Shown piece after piece: positions 10,629 to 18,757 of a stretch of DNA of 64,000 bases (position 1 is its first letter; every line of letters starts with the position of its first letter). The DNA comes from Pseudomonas sp. NKUCC02_KPG (GTDB lineage: Bacteria; Pseudomonadota; Gammaproteobacteria; Pseudomonadales; Pseudomonadaceae): the NCBI RefSeq assembly GCF_019345465.1, contig NZ_JAHKRC010000004.1, positions 62,001-126,000 on the forward strand, given 5' to 3'. The position numbers were made by a program, and so were the translations under genes. The notes under the pieces were generated by a model. It did not search any database and was not told where the DNA came from. It was given only the letters and a program-made list of their open reading frames with translations.

Positions 10629-12038
10629 TTACTCTGCCTGGCAGGCCAGGTTCTCGATCTCCTGTTTATTGCGCCGAACCGAGCGATAACCCAAAGCCAG
10701 CAGCACAAACCAGACGGGCACCATGTAGAGCGCCTGGCGGGTGTCGGTTTCCAGAGCCAGCAGTACCAGAATAAACACGAAGAACGTCAGGCAGACCCAA
10801 ACCATGACCTTGCCACCGGGCATCTTGTATTTCGATGCGCGGTGCAGGTGATCACGTTTTTTGCGATAGGCCAGGTAGGACAGCAGGATCATGGTCCAGA
10901 CAAACATGAACAGGGTGGCCGATACCGTGGTGATCAGGGTGAACGCCTCCATCAGGTTGGGCACCACATAGATCACCAGCGCCCCCGCCAGCAGGCAGAT
11001 ACAGGAGAAGATCAGGCCGTTGGAAGGCACCGATCGCCGGGACAGGTTCTTGAATTTGCTCGGAGCATCGCCATCCATTGCCAGGCCAAACAGCATGCGA
11101 CTGGTTGAGAACACGCCGCTGTTGGCCGAAGAGGCCGCAGAGGTCAGAACCACGAAGTTGATGATGCCAGCCGCAGCAGGCAGACCGGCGAGCATGAAGA
11201 GTTCAACGAAGGGACTCTTGTTGGCCACGACATCACGCCACGGGGTAACGGCCAGGATCGCGATCAGCGCAAACACGTAGAACATGATGATGCGCAGCGG
11301 AATCGAATTGATCGCACGGGGGAGATTGCGCTCCGGATTTTTGGTTTCTGCGGCGGTGGTACCCACCAGCTCGATACCGACAAAGGCAAACACGGCAATC
11401 TGGAAACCGGCAAAGAAGCCCATCACGCCGTGGGGGAACATTCCGCCGTCATTCCACAGATTGGTCAGGGATGCGGAGTTGCCCGTCGGCGACTGGAACG
11501 CAGTGGTCACCATATAGAGCCCGGTGCAGACCAGCGCGCAAATGGCCACAATCTTGATCATGGCAAACCAGAATTCCAGCTCACCGAACATTTTCACCGT
11601 GATCAGATTCAGCGACAGCAGCAGCGCGACGCAGCCGATTGCAGGCAGCCACAGGGGGATGTCCGGGAACCAGAAGTGCGTATAGCCAGAGATCGCGATC
11701 ACGTCGGCGATGCCGGTCACGATCCAACAGAACCAGTAGGTCCAACCGGTGAAGTAACCCGCCATAGGGCCCAGCAGGTCCGATGCAAAATCGATGAACG
11801 ACTTGTACTTGAGGTTGGATAACAGCAACTCGCCCATGGCGCGCATCACGAAAAACAGCATGAAGCCGATGATCATGTAGACGAAGATGATCGAGGGGCC
11901 TGCGAGGCTGATGGTCTTGCCGGAGCCCATGAACAGGCCGGTACCGATGGCACCGCCGATGGCGATCAGCTGGATATGACGATTGGACAGGCTGCGCTGC
12001 AGTTCTGGTTCTTCTGTGGCAGGTCGGTGATTTTGCAT
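10629..12038 (-). CDS. cycA: Amino acid permease of the CycA type (D-serine/D-alanine/glycine:H+ symporter)
   Basis: 469-residue APC-superfamily transporter with about 12 membrane segments. The substrate-binding first helix motif IGGAIGTGLFMGSG (~27-40), the AFVGIELVGTTAAETKNPERNLPRAIN segment in the middle, and IAGY-type AISGYTHFWFPDIP loops are typical of CycA/AAP permeases. CycA proteins import glycine, D-alanine, D-serine and cycloserine; exact specificity cannot be read here. The genomic link to gcsR and the gcv operon, and a sigma-54 promoter with GcsR-like boxes upstream, favour glycine as the physiological substrate. Confidence 0.85.
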   Translation of the reverse strand: MQNHRPATEEPELQRSLSNRHIQLIAIGGAIGTGLFMGSGKTISLAGPSIIFVYMIIGFMLFFVMRAMGELLLSNLKYKSFIDFASDLLGPMAGYFTGWTYWFCWIVTGIADVIAISGYTHFWFPDIPLWLPAIGCVALLLSLNLITVKMFGELEFWFAMIKIVAICALVCTGLYMVTTAFQSPTGNSASLTNLWNDGGMFPHGVMGFFAGFQIAVFAFVGIELVGTTAAETKNPERNLPRAINSIPLRIIMFYVFALIAILAVTPWRDVVANKSPFVELFMLAGLPAAAGIINFVVLTSAASSANSGVFSTSRMLFGLAMDGDAPSKFKNLSRRSVPSNGLIFSCICLLAGALVIYVVPNLMEAFTLITTVSATLFMFVWTMILLSYLAYRKKRDHLHRASKYKMPGGKVMVWVCLTFFVFILVLLALETDTRQALYMVPVWFVLLALGYRSVRRNKQEIENLACQAE

Positions 12039-12119
12039 GAATCATCCTCTTATTGTTCTTGTACGGGGTCCTCTCACCAGACAAACATCATGTTCACCCG
12101 GTGTGGACGAAAGGACATG

Positions 12120-12135
12120 AGCACGTTCTGTGCCA
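12120..12135 (-). promoter_or_regulatory. Sigma-54 (-24/-12) promoter of cycA
   Basis: On the minus strand the site is TGGCACA-GAAC-GTGCT: the TGGCAC half is perfect and GC lies at exact -12 spacing. The predicted start is near 12108, about 70 nt before the cycA ATG, the same leader length as predicted for gcvH. Confidence 0.75.
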
Positions 12136-12189
12136 TCCCCGTAGAAGCGGTCAAGCGGGCCGTTTATGCGCCGTGGGGGTCTGTTTATC

Positions 12190-12207
12190 CGGAATGGAAT
12201 CACTCCA
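12190..12207 (-). promoter_or_regulatory. Candidate GcsR box upstream of cycA, proximal
   Basis: CGGAATG-GAAT-CACTCCA has 7+4+7 geometry and shares 15 of 18 positions with the gcvH distal box at 8902. It lies 55 bp upstream of the cycA -24 element; the proximal gcvH box lies 64 bp upstream of its own promoter. Confidence 0.55.
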
Positions 12208-12272
12208 CAAAAATGCCGTCTGTGGGTGGTTCAGTAGAGCGCGGGTACTGTAAACCATGGTCCAACTGAAGT

Positions 12273-12290
12273 TGTAACGAAATCAGTACA
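12273..12290 (-). promoter_or_regulatory. Candidate GcsR/TyrR-type box upstream of cycA, distal
   Basis: TGTAACG-AAAT-CAGTACA, again 7+4+7; the left half equals the TGTAACG half-site I recall for P. aeruginosa GcsR, and the right half is an imperfect inverse. It could also be a PhhR/TyrR-type site. Confidence 0.45.
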
Positions 12291-12320
12291 TTGGAGCGCA
12301 TTCGAACCGACATGACCATT

Positions 12321-12414
12321 GTGGGAACGGACTTGCTCGCGATGGCATCACTGCGGCCGACCTGCTAGACCGCGTCGCCTGCATCGCCTGCATCGCGAGC
12401 CAGCCCGCTCCCAC
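12321..12414. repeat. REPIN (GTGGGAGCGGGCTTGCTCGCGAT family, slightly diverged)
   Basis: Inverted 23-nt arms at 12321-12343 and 12392-12414 flank a ~48-bp centre containing short GCATCGCCT repeats. The arms match the element at 20679 with a few substitutions. It fills the space between the cycA regulatory region and the end of dsbS. Confidence 0.85.
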
Positions 12415-12418
12415 CCCC

Positions 12419-13747
12419 TTAAACAGTGCTTTTCAATGGCATCCGCAATTCAACCCGCAAGCCATCGGACTGGCTGTCGAAAGTCAGTTCGCAACGGCAA
12501 CGCTCGACAATCGCCTGCACGATCGCCAGGCCCAGCCCGCAACCGTTGCTGTTGCCGTTGCGCCAGAAGCGCTGGGTCATGTGTTGCAGTGTTTCGGGAG
12601 CTATGCCGGGGCCGTGGTCACGGACCACGAAGCTGACGTGCGGGCCATCCACGGCAACCGTCAACTCCACCTGAGTGTCTGGCGGGGTATGGCGCAAGGC
12701 GTTGTCCAGCAAGTTGCGCAACGCCGCGATGGCCAATACCGAAGGGACTTCAAGTGCCGTGGCCGGGAGGTCTGGCGGCAAATGCAAACGTATGTGCTCA
12801 CCACCGGCACTGGCGGCATCATGGATCGCCAGGCGCGCCACTTGCTCGGCCGAACAATTGACCCCGTCATCAAACGACAGGCTGCCTTCAACCCGCGCCA
12901 GCAGCAGCAATTGCTCAAGGGTGCGGTGCAAGCGGTCGGCACCCGCTTCGGCATGGGCCAGTGACTGTTCACGAGCCTCGCCATCGGTCATGCGCGCCAC
13001 TTGCAGGTGGGTTTTGATCGCGGTCAGCGGGCTGCGCAGTTCATGGGCAGCATCACCGGTCAGGCGCCGCTCCCGTTCGATGGTCTTGGCAATGCGCGCA
13101 AAGAGTTGGTTCTGGGAGTCGAGCAGCGGTTTCAGCTCACTGGGCAATGGCGTGATCTGCAGCGGTTGCAATGAATCGGCATCGCGGCGCATCAAGGCAT
13201 CGCGCATCCGGTTGAGCGGCGCCAGCCCCTGGCCGATCCCCAGCCATAGCAGCAATAAACAGACCATCAGTGCCATGCCCACCGGCACCGATGCCGCCAG
13301 CAGCACCGACAGGTTCAGTGCCTCGCGCTCGACCTGGCGATCAGCCGTGGTGATGCGCAGATCTCCGCGATCCAGGGTAAAGGTGCGCCAGGCGGCGCCG
13401 TCGATGACCTGGTCATGAAAACCTGCCGCTTGCGACTGCATCGGCTGGTCCGGATTGTTGTGGCTGCGGGCCAGGATCTCGCCGCGCAACGAGCTGACCT
13501 GACAGGCCATGCCGCCTGGAACGGTCAGTTGCTCGGCACTGAAATGGGTGCCCTCGCCTTTTACCGGCAATTGCGGCAACTGCTCCAGCAACCCCGCGAC
13601 CATACGCGCCGAGGCCACCAGCCGCTGATCGAGGGAAAACATCATTTGCTGACGCAGATCGCTGAGCATCCAGGCCGCTGCCAGGGCCCAGACCAGAACA
13701 AACGCCGAACCGATCGTCAGGCTCAAGCGCAGGCGCAGGCTCATCAT
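12419..13747 (-). CDS. dsbS: Two-component sensor histidine kinase, DsbS-like
   Basis: 442-residue membrane kinase: first membrane helix ~8-28, periplasmic sensor domain ~29-150, second helix ~150-172, HAMP, then the H-box DAAHELRSPLTAIKTHL, N-box LRNLLDNALRHTP and G-boxes DHGPGIAPE and GCGLGLAIVQ. Its start overlaps the regulator stop (ATGA). The pair is of QseBC/PmrAB architecture; its position, divergent from dsbD-tlpA-dsbG, matches PAO1 PA2479-PA2480, described as a copper-responsive DsbRS system. The signal is inferred from that orthology. Two start Met codons are adjacent; the first was used. Confidence 0.8.
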   Translation of the reverse strand: MMSLRLRLSLTIGSAFVLVWALAAAWMLSDLRQQMMFSLDQRLVASARMVAGLLEQLPQLPVKGEGTHFSAEQLTVPGGMACQVSSLRGEILARSHNNPDQPMQSQAAGFHDQVIDGAAWRTFTLDRGDLRITTADRQVEREALNLSVLLAASVPVGMALMVCLLLLWLGIGQGLAPLNRMRDALMRRDADSLQPLQITPLPSELKPLLDSQNQLFARIAKTIERERRLTGDAAHELRSPLTAIKTHLQVARMTDGEAREQSLAHAEAGADRLHRTLEQLLLLARVEGSLSFDDGVNCSAEQVARLAIHDAASAGGEHIRLHLPPDLPATALEVPSVLAIAALRNLLDNALRHTPPDTQVELTVAVDGPHVSFVVRDHGPGIAPETLQHMTQRFWRNGNSNGCGLGLAIVQAIVERCRCELTFDSQSDGLRVELRMPLKSTV

Positions 13748-14424
13748 GCCTGTGACTCTGCGCCATCGGCATGCCCCAGGCGATAGCCCAGGCCGCGTAC
13801 GGTTTCAACGATACCGTTGCCCAATTTACGCCGCAGGTGATGGATATGAACGTTCAGGGCGTTGCTCTCCAGTTCGTCACCAAAGCCGTAGATGCTGTCC
13901 TTGAGTTGCTCACTGGACAGCACACGCCCCCGGTTGTGCAGCAAGGCTTGCAACAACGCCTGTTCACGACGGGACAAGTCCACCGGCTGACCCGCCAGCA
14001 AGGTCACGCGACTGCTGGGATCGTAAGTGAGGCTGCCGTGCTCGATCAGGTTGACGCTGCGCCCGGCCACCCGGCGCAGCAACGTATGCAGTCGCGCTGC
14101 GAGTTCACGCAGATCGAAGGGTTTGAGCAGGTAATCATCGGCACCGGCCTGCAGGCCGTCGACACGATCGGTCACCGAGTCACGGGCCGTCAGAATCAGC
14201 ACGGGCAACTCCAGCCCCTGCTGGCGCAACTGTTGCAGTAGCTTGAGACCGTCTTCGTCGGGCAGGCCCAGGTCGAGCACCATCACATCGAACTCGGCAG
14301 CCTTCAACATGGCCCGCGCGGCACTGGCCGTGCCGACGTGCTCAACTGTCAGCCCCTGGGCAGTCAGCCCGGCCTTGATGCCGCTGGCGATCAGTTCGTC
14401 GTCTTCGCAAACCAGTACATGCAT
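13744..14424 (-). CDS. dsbR: OmpR-family response regulator, DsbR-like
   Basis: 226 residues: receiver domain 1-115 with acidic pocket EDD (7-9), phospho-acceptor D51 in VLDLGLPDEDG and the LLKPFD lysine near 102; winged-helix DNA-binding domain 125-220 ending in NALNVHIHHLRRKL and ETVRGLGYRL. It is the first gene of the kinase operon and is transcribed away from dsbD. The shared intergenic region has GTTAAT-N5-GTTAAT, the tandem 6-N5-6 arrangement bound by PmrA/QseB-type regulators. Confidence 0.82.
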   Translation of the reverse strand: MHVLVCEDDELIASGIKAGLTAQGLTVEHVGTASAARAMLKAAEFDVMVLDLGLPDEDGLKLLQQLRQQGLELPVLILTARDSVTDRVDGLQAGADDYLLKPFDLRELAARLHTLLRRVAGRSVNLIEHGSLTYDPSSRVTLLAGQPVDLSRREQALLQALLHNRGRVLSSEQLKDSIYGFGDELESNALNVHIHHLRRKLGNGIVETVRGLGYRLGHADGAESQA

Positions 14425-14505
14425 GCTGATACCCGCTTAAATGAGCCGATTAAAAGGTCATGGGATTAAGGGCCGATTATGCCGTGTACACCGCAGTGTG
14501 CATCG

Positions 14506-14522
14506 GTTAATGATCGGTTAAT
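14506..14522 (+). promoter_or_regulatory. Candidate DsbR operator (tandem GTTAAT-N5-GTTAAT)
   Basis: Exact direct repeat GTTAAT-GATCG-GTTAAT, embedded in two 10-bp ATCGGTTAAT repeats spaced 11 bp apart, lies 49 bp before the dsbD ATG, a position suited to replace a -35 element. Further GATTAA copies at 14448 and 14464 lie nearer dsbR and may serve autoregulation. Confidence 0.6.
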
Positions 14523-14570
14523 CGCAGGAACACACTGTAGCTGGACTTGAACTTGCCCAAGGCTTTACCC

Positions 14571-16313
14571 ATGCGTTTGCTGCTGTCCTTTCTATTGATG
14601 TGTTTGGTCGGTGTGGCCCAGGCCCAGACCGCGAACAATCCGTTTGCACAGCCTGACTTTCTGCCGGTCAACAAGGCCTTTACCTTCAGTGCCGAGCCAT
14701 TGCCCTCAGGCGAAACCCGCCTGCAGTGGAAAATAGCCGATACGTACTATTTGTATCAAAAGCGCTTCAAGTTCGACGGGCTGGACCCGGCAAAAACCCC
14801 GGTACTGCCTCAGGGGCTGGAACACAGCGATGAATTCTTTGGCGCCACCCAGGTGTATCGCGACAGTGTTTCGATACTGATCCCGGCAGGCGCCAGCGGT
14901 CAGGTCAAGGTCAGCTGGCAAGGCTGCGCCGATGCAGGCCTGTGCTATCCGCCACAAAGCCAGACGGTCGATCTGGGCGGCGCGCAGCCTGTGACAGCCC
15001 AAGGCCAGGCGCAAGACCAGTCACTGGCGGCAAGCTTGCAGCAGCGCTCGCTGGGCTGGAGTTTACTGCTGTTCTTCGGCCTGGGCCTGCTGCTGGCCTT
15101 CACTCCGTGCTCACTGCCGATGCTGCCGATTCTGGCCGGTCTGGTCGTGGGCAGTGGTGCCACAGCCGGACGCGGTTTTGCCGTGGCCGGCAGTTATGTG
15201 ATCAGCATGGCGCTGGTGTATGCCGGACTGGGCGTGCTGGCTGCCCTGCTGGGCGCCAACTTGCAGGCCCTGCTGCAACAGCCGTGGCTGCTGGGCAGCT
15301 TTGCCGCGCTGTTCGTGGTGCTGGCGCTGCCCATGTTCGGCTTTTTTGAACTGCAATTGCCTGCCGCCCTGCGGGACCGCCTCGAAACTGCCGGGCGTGG
15401 GCGCAAGGGCGGCAGCCTGATCGGCGCAGGTATTCTCGGCGCCCTGTCCGGCTTGCTCGTTGGCCCCTGCATGACCGCCCCCCTGGCCGGTGCCTTGCTG
15501 TATATCGCGCAAAGTGGCAATGCCGTCGAAGGTGGCCTGGTGCTGTTTGTGATGGGCCTGGGAATCGGCGTACCGCTGTTGCTGCTGGTGACCGTAGGCA
15601 GCCGCTTCCTGCCCAAGCCCGGCGCCTGGATGAACCTGATGAAAGGCCTGTTTGGCTTCCTGTTCCTGGGTATGGCGCTGTTGCTGGTGCGCCCGGTACT
15701 CGATGAGTCCCTGTGGGTCGGCCTGTGGGGCGTCCTGCTGGTCATTCTGGCGTGCAGCCTGTGGCAACAGGCCCAGACATTCCTGCGGGCCAAAACGCTG
15801 TTCACTCCGTTAAGTCTGCTGGCAGGCCTGTGGGGCAGCCTGTTGCTGGTGGGTGCTGCCGGTGGCGGTACCGATCTGTGGCAACCCTTGCAGGTCTACA
15901 CCGCCGGGACAGTGGCGGGCGCCAGCTCTGCAAGCACGGCCCACGACGCTTTCATCACCATCAAGGACCCCGCAGGCCTGGATCGAGAACTGGCCAGCGC
16001 CAAGGCCGATGGCCAGTGGGTCATGCTCGATTACTACGCCGACTGGTGTGTGTCGTGCAAGGTCATGGAGAAGCAGGTGTTCGGCAAACCCCAGGTCATG
16101 GATGCACTGCAAGGGGTACGCCTGTTGCGTCTTGACGTGACCGCCGATAATGTCGCCAGCCGCGAGCTGCTCAGCCGCTACCAGGTACCGGGCCCGCCCA
16201 GCTTTGTCTGGATCGGCCCCAACGGAATCGAGCGTCGCGGGCAACGCATCACTGGCGAAGTCAACGCCCAGACCTTCTTGAATAACTGGAACGCCACTCG
16301 GGAACTCCTCTAA
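14571..16313 (+). CDS. dsbD: Thiol:disulfide interchange protein DsbD
   Basis: Transfers electrons from cytoplasmic thioredoxin across the inner membrane to periplasmic partners. The ATG at 14571 (580 residues) directly starts a signal peptide MRLLLSFLLMCLVGVAQA; an in-frame TTG 24 nt upstream has no ribosome site. Parts: N-terminal DsbD-alpha domain with cysteines in CADAGLCYP; eight-helix core with the redox cysteines in FTPCSLPML and GPCMTAPL; C-terminal thioredoxin domain with DWCVSCKV. All six catalytic cysteines are present. First gene of a three-gene operon with tlpA-like and dsbG, its likely electron acceptors. Confidence 0.93.
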   Translation: MRLLLSFLLMCLVGVAQAQTANNPFAQPDFLPVNKAFTFSAEPLPSGETRLQWKIADTYYLYQKRFKFDGLDPAKTPVLPQGLEHSDEFFGATQVYRDSVSILIPAGASGQVKVSWQGCADAGLCYPPQSQTVDLGGAQPVTAQGQAQDQSLAASLQQRSLGWSLLLFFGLGLLLAFTPCSLPMLPILAGLVVGSGATAGRGFAVAGSYVISMALVYAGLGVLAALLGANLQALLQQPWLLGSFAALFVVLALPMFGFFELQLPAALRDRLETAGRGRKGGSLIGAGILGALSGLLVGPCMTAPLAGALLYIAQSGNAVEGGLVLFVMGLGIGVPLLLLVTVGSRFLPKPGAWMNLMKGLFGFLFLGMALLLVRPVLDESLWVGLWGVLLVILACSLWQQAQTFLRAKTLFTPLSLLAGLWGSLLLVGAAGGGTDLWQPLQVYTAGTVAGASSASTAHDAFITIKDPAGLDRELASAKADGQWVMLDYYADWCVSCKVMEKQVFGKPQVMDALQGVRLLRLDVTADNVASRELLSRYQVPGPPSFVWIGPNGIERRGQRITGEVNAQTFLNNWNATRELL

Positions 16314-17186
16314 ATGCTCACCCTGACCATCGGTTCGTTTGCGCTGGCCATCAACCATTTGCTGCTGATTCTGGCCCTTGCCCTGGCGACACTGGTGGGG
16401 TGGCGGGTGGCCAAGCGCGGTGGCGAAAACCCCGAGTCAGTTCTGTTCAGCCTTTTTTTACTGGGCTTGCTGGTGGCGCGCATCGGTTTTGTCATCAGCT
16501 ATTGGCGCTACTTCAAGGACGACCCGCTGCAAGTCCTGGACTTGCGCGATGGCGGTTTCTTGCTGTGGCCGGGGCTGATCGCAGTGGTGGCCGGTGCAGT
16601 CATCTGGGGCTGGCGCAGGGCCGGCCTGCGGCGGCCACTGGGCTGGGGGCTGGGCAGTGGCCTGGCGTTCTGGCTACTTGCCAGTCTCTCGTCCAGCCTT
16701 TACGAACAAGGCACGCGGCTGCCGGAGATGGTGTTGCGCAACGCCAACGGCGAGTCCGTGGAGTTGAGCAGCTATCAGGGTGGCCCTCTGGTGATCAACC
16801 TGTGGGCCACCTGGTGCCCGCCGTGCCGACGGGAAATGCCGGTCCTGCAGAACGCCCAGCTTCAGCACCAGAACGTGACGTTCCTTTTCGTCAATCAGGG
16901 CGAGAGCATGCAGAGCGTCAGTACCTTCCTTGAAACCCAGGGCCTGAACCTCAGTAACGTGCTGTTCGACAGTGGCGGCCAACTGGCACAAAAAGTCGGT
17001 TCAATGGCCCTGCCGACTACGCTGTTCTATAGCGCTGAAGGCAGGCTGCTGGGCAGTCATCTGGGCGAACTGTCCCAAGCCAGTCTGGCCCGGGCCATGG
17101 AGCCCTTAAATCTGAACAATTCAATGTCGGCCCAACAGGCCGACCCTGCAAGGAATGAGCAAAAATGTTTAACCGCAAACTGCTGA
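16314..17186 (+). CDS. TlpA/DsbE-like thioredoxin with Lgt-like membrane domain
   Basis: 290 residues; the ATG follows the dsbD stop directly (TAAATG). Residues 1-~130 hold four hydrophobic helices that resemble the N-terminal part of prolipoprotein diacylglyceryl transferase (LGLLVARIGFVISYW; DGGFLLWPGLI in place of the GG-SFHGG catalytic loop, so the Lgt catalytic His is absent). Residues ~140-270 form a periplasmic TlpA/thioredoxin domain with active site WATWCPPCRRE and a cis-Pro at MALPTT. It likely reduces target disulfides using DsbD electrons, anchored in the inner membrane; PAO1 PA2477 (DsbE2-like) is the positional counterpart. Its end overlaps dsbG by 22 nt. Confidence 0.85.
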   Translation: MLTLTIGSFALAINHLLLILALALATLVGWRVAKRGGENPESVLFSLFLLGLLVARIGFVISYWRYFKDDPLQVLDLRDGGFLLWPGLIAVVAGAVIWGWRRAGLRRPLGWGLGSGLAFWLLASLSSSLYEQGTRLPEMVLRNANGESVELSSYQGGPLVINLWATWCPPCRREMPVLQNAQLQHQNVTFLFVNQGESMQSVSTFLETQGLNLSNVLFDSGGQLAQKVGSMALPTTLFYSAEGRLLGSHLGELSQASLARAMEPLNLNNSMSAQQADPARNEQKCLTANC

Positions 17187-17938
17187 CCCTGAGCATGACC
17201 GCCCTGCTGGGCGCTGCACTTTTGCAGTCCCCTGCACTGCAGGCCGAGGAACTGCCGCCAGCGATCAAGAAGATTGAAGCCAAAGGCGCAAAAATCATTG
17301 GCAGTTTCGATGCACCCGGCGGTTTGCGTGGCTATGCCGCCCAGTACCAGAACCGTGGCATGGCGCTGTACCTGACCCAGGACGGCAACGTGCTGGTGGG
17401 CAATTTGTATGATGCCCAAGGCAATGACTTGAGCCTGGCACCGCTGCAAAAACTGGTTTACGAACCTATGGCCAAGCAAGTCTGGGCCGAGATGGAAAAG
17501 AGCAACTGGATCGCCGACGGCAAAAAGGATGCACCGCGGGTTGTTTACCTGTTCAGCGACCCTAACTGCCCGTACTGCAACATGTTCTGGGAACAGGCCC
17601 GTCCGTGGGTTGACTCGGGCAAGGTGCAATTGCGCCACATCATGGTGGGTATCATCCGCGAAGACAGCCCTGCCAAATCTGCCGCCTTGCTGGCCGCCAA
17701 AAATCCCCAGCAGGCCCTGCACGACCACGAGAAAGCCGGCAAGGCCAGCACGCTCAAGCCTTTGGCCAAAATCCCGGCTGACGTTCAGGCCAAGCTGGAT
17801 GCCAACGCCCAGCTGATGGAGGAGCTGGATGTGGCTGCAACCCCGGCGATTTTCTATCTGGATGAACAAGGCAACCTGCAACAGCAGCAAGGCGCACCAT
17901 CGCCGGAAAAACTGGTGCAGATTCTCGGGCCCAAGTAA
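17165..17938 (+). CDS. dsbG: Thiol:disulfide interchange/isomerase protein DsbG
   Basis: 257-residue periplasmic protein with signal peptide ending near LQSPALQAEE. N-terminal dimerisation region ~25-85, linker helix, then thioredoxin fold with active site DPNCPYCNMFW and cis-Pro loop VAATPAIF. CPYC and overall length fit DsbG rather than DsbC (CGYC). It protects or isomerises protein thiols and would be kept reduced by the co-transcribed DsbD. The reading frame starts inside the end of the tlpA-like gene with AAGGA upstream. Confidence 0.9.
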   Translation: MFNRKLLTLSMTALLGAALLQSPALQAEELPPAIKKIEAKGAKIIGSFDAPGGLRGYAAQYQNRGMALYLTQDGNVLVGNLYDAQGNDLSLAPLQKLVYEPMAKQVWAEMEKSNWIADGKKDAPRVVYLFSDPNCPYCNMFWEQARPWVDSGKVQLRHIMVGIIREDSPAKSAALLAAKNPQQALHDHEKAGKASTLKPLAKIPADVQAKLDANAQLMEELDVAATPAIFYLDEQGNLQQQQGAPSPEKLVQILGPK

Positions 17939-17946
17939 AAACCGCA

Positions 17947-17978
17947 GGCTGCGTTCTTGCCCACACAAGATCGCAGCC
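17947..17978 (+). terminator. Hairpin after dsbG
   Basis: Arms GGCTGCGTTCTTG and CAAGATCGCAGCC pair over 12 of 13 positions with a 6-nt loop, 9 nt after the dsbG stop. No T-run follows; it may act as a REP-like 3' stabiliser or a factor-dependent stop. Confidence 0.45.
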
Positions 17979-18047
17979 AGTTGCCGACACCGTCGTGAAG
18001 CATGTCTCAGCTCGCCCCCTCAGTCGCTATTAGTTCTATTTCTCAAT

Positions 18048-18066
18048 TGACAATCATTATCATTCA
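18048..18066 (+). promoter_or_regulatory. Fur box upstream of pvdS
   Basis: TGACAATCATTATCATTCA; its reverse strand reads as overlapping GATAAT/GATTGT hexamers and matches the 19-bp Fur consensus at most positions. It lies 78 bp before the pvdS ATG, as expected for iron repression of this sigma factor. Confidence 0.75.
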
Positions 18067-18143
18067 GCCTAGCTTGTGAATAGCTGTGTAGGACGCTTCC
18101 CACGAAGAGCGCCTCACTCACACTTTCGCAACAGGTGATCTCC

Positions 18144-18692
18144 ATGACGGAACAAATGTCCACAGGCAAGTGCGACTCACCCTTACTTCAAGCCTTTGTT
18201 GATAACCGACTGGTCCTGGTCAAAATCGCAGCACGCATCACCGGTTGTCGATACAGGGCCGAGGATGTTGTGCAGGATGCTTTCTTCCGTTTGCAGTCCG
18301 CGCCGCAGATCACCTCTTCATTCAAGGCACAGCTCAGCTACCTGTTCCAGATCGTGCGCAACCTTGCGATTGACCACTACCGCAAGCAGGCGCTGGAGCA
18401 AAAATACTCGGGCACCGAAGAGGAAGGCCTGAACGTGGTCATCCACGGCGCCTCCCCCGAAACCTCGCTGATCAATTTCTCGACCCTGGAACACATCGCG
18501 CTTGCACTGACCGAACTGCCGAGCCGCACGCGCTATGCGTTCGAGATGTACCGCCTGCACGGCGTGCAGCAAAAAGACATCGCCAAGGAGCTGGGCGTGT
18601 CGCCAACGCTGGTCAATTTCATGATTCGCGATGCCCTGATTCACTGCCGCGAGGTCTCGGGAACGCACCCCGATACCTACGCCCGTCGCTAA
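18144..18692 (+). CDS. pvdS: Iron-starvation ECF sigma factor PvdS
   Basis: 182 residues from MTEQMSTGKCDSPLLQAFVDNR; an AGGTG ribosome site precedes the ATG. Sigma region 2 includes GCRYRAEDVVQDAFFRLQSAPQ and the YLFQIVRNLAIDHYRKQA segment; region 4 helix-turn-helix is GVQQKDIAKELGVSPTLVNF. Nearly the whole protein matches the PvdS consensus I know. PvdS directs pyoverdine genes in fluorescent species. Here, however, no pvdG, pvdL or other siderophore gene lies beside it: dsbG is upstream and a binding-protein gene downstream. It is therefore either separated from its regulon or serving other iron-starvation genes. Confidence 0.92.
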   Translation: MTEQMSTGKCDSPLLQAFVDNRLVLVKIAARITGCRYRAEDVVQDAFFRLQSAPQITSSFKAQLSYLFQIVRNLAIDHYRKQALEQKYSGTEEEGLNVVIHGASPETSLINFSTLEHIALALTELPSRTRYAFEMYRLHGVQQKDIAKELGVSPTLVNFMIRDALIHCREVSGTHPDTYARR

Positions 18693-18757
18693 CGTCGTGG
18701 CAGTTGCCTCGTTGCTTCGGTAGTTGCTGCAAAGAGTGCCGCTTGACTGACCTTCCC

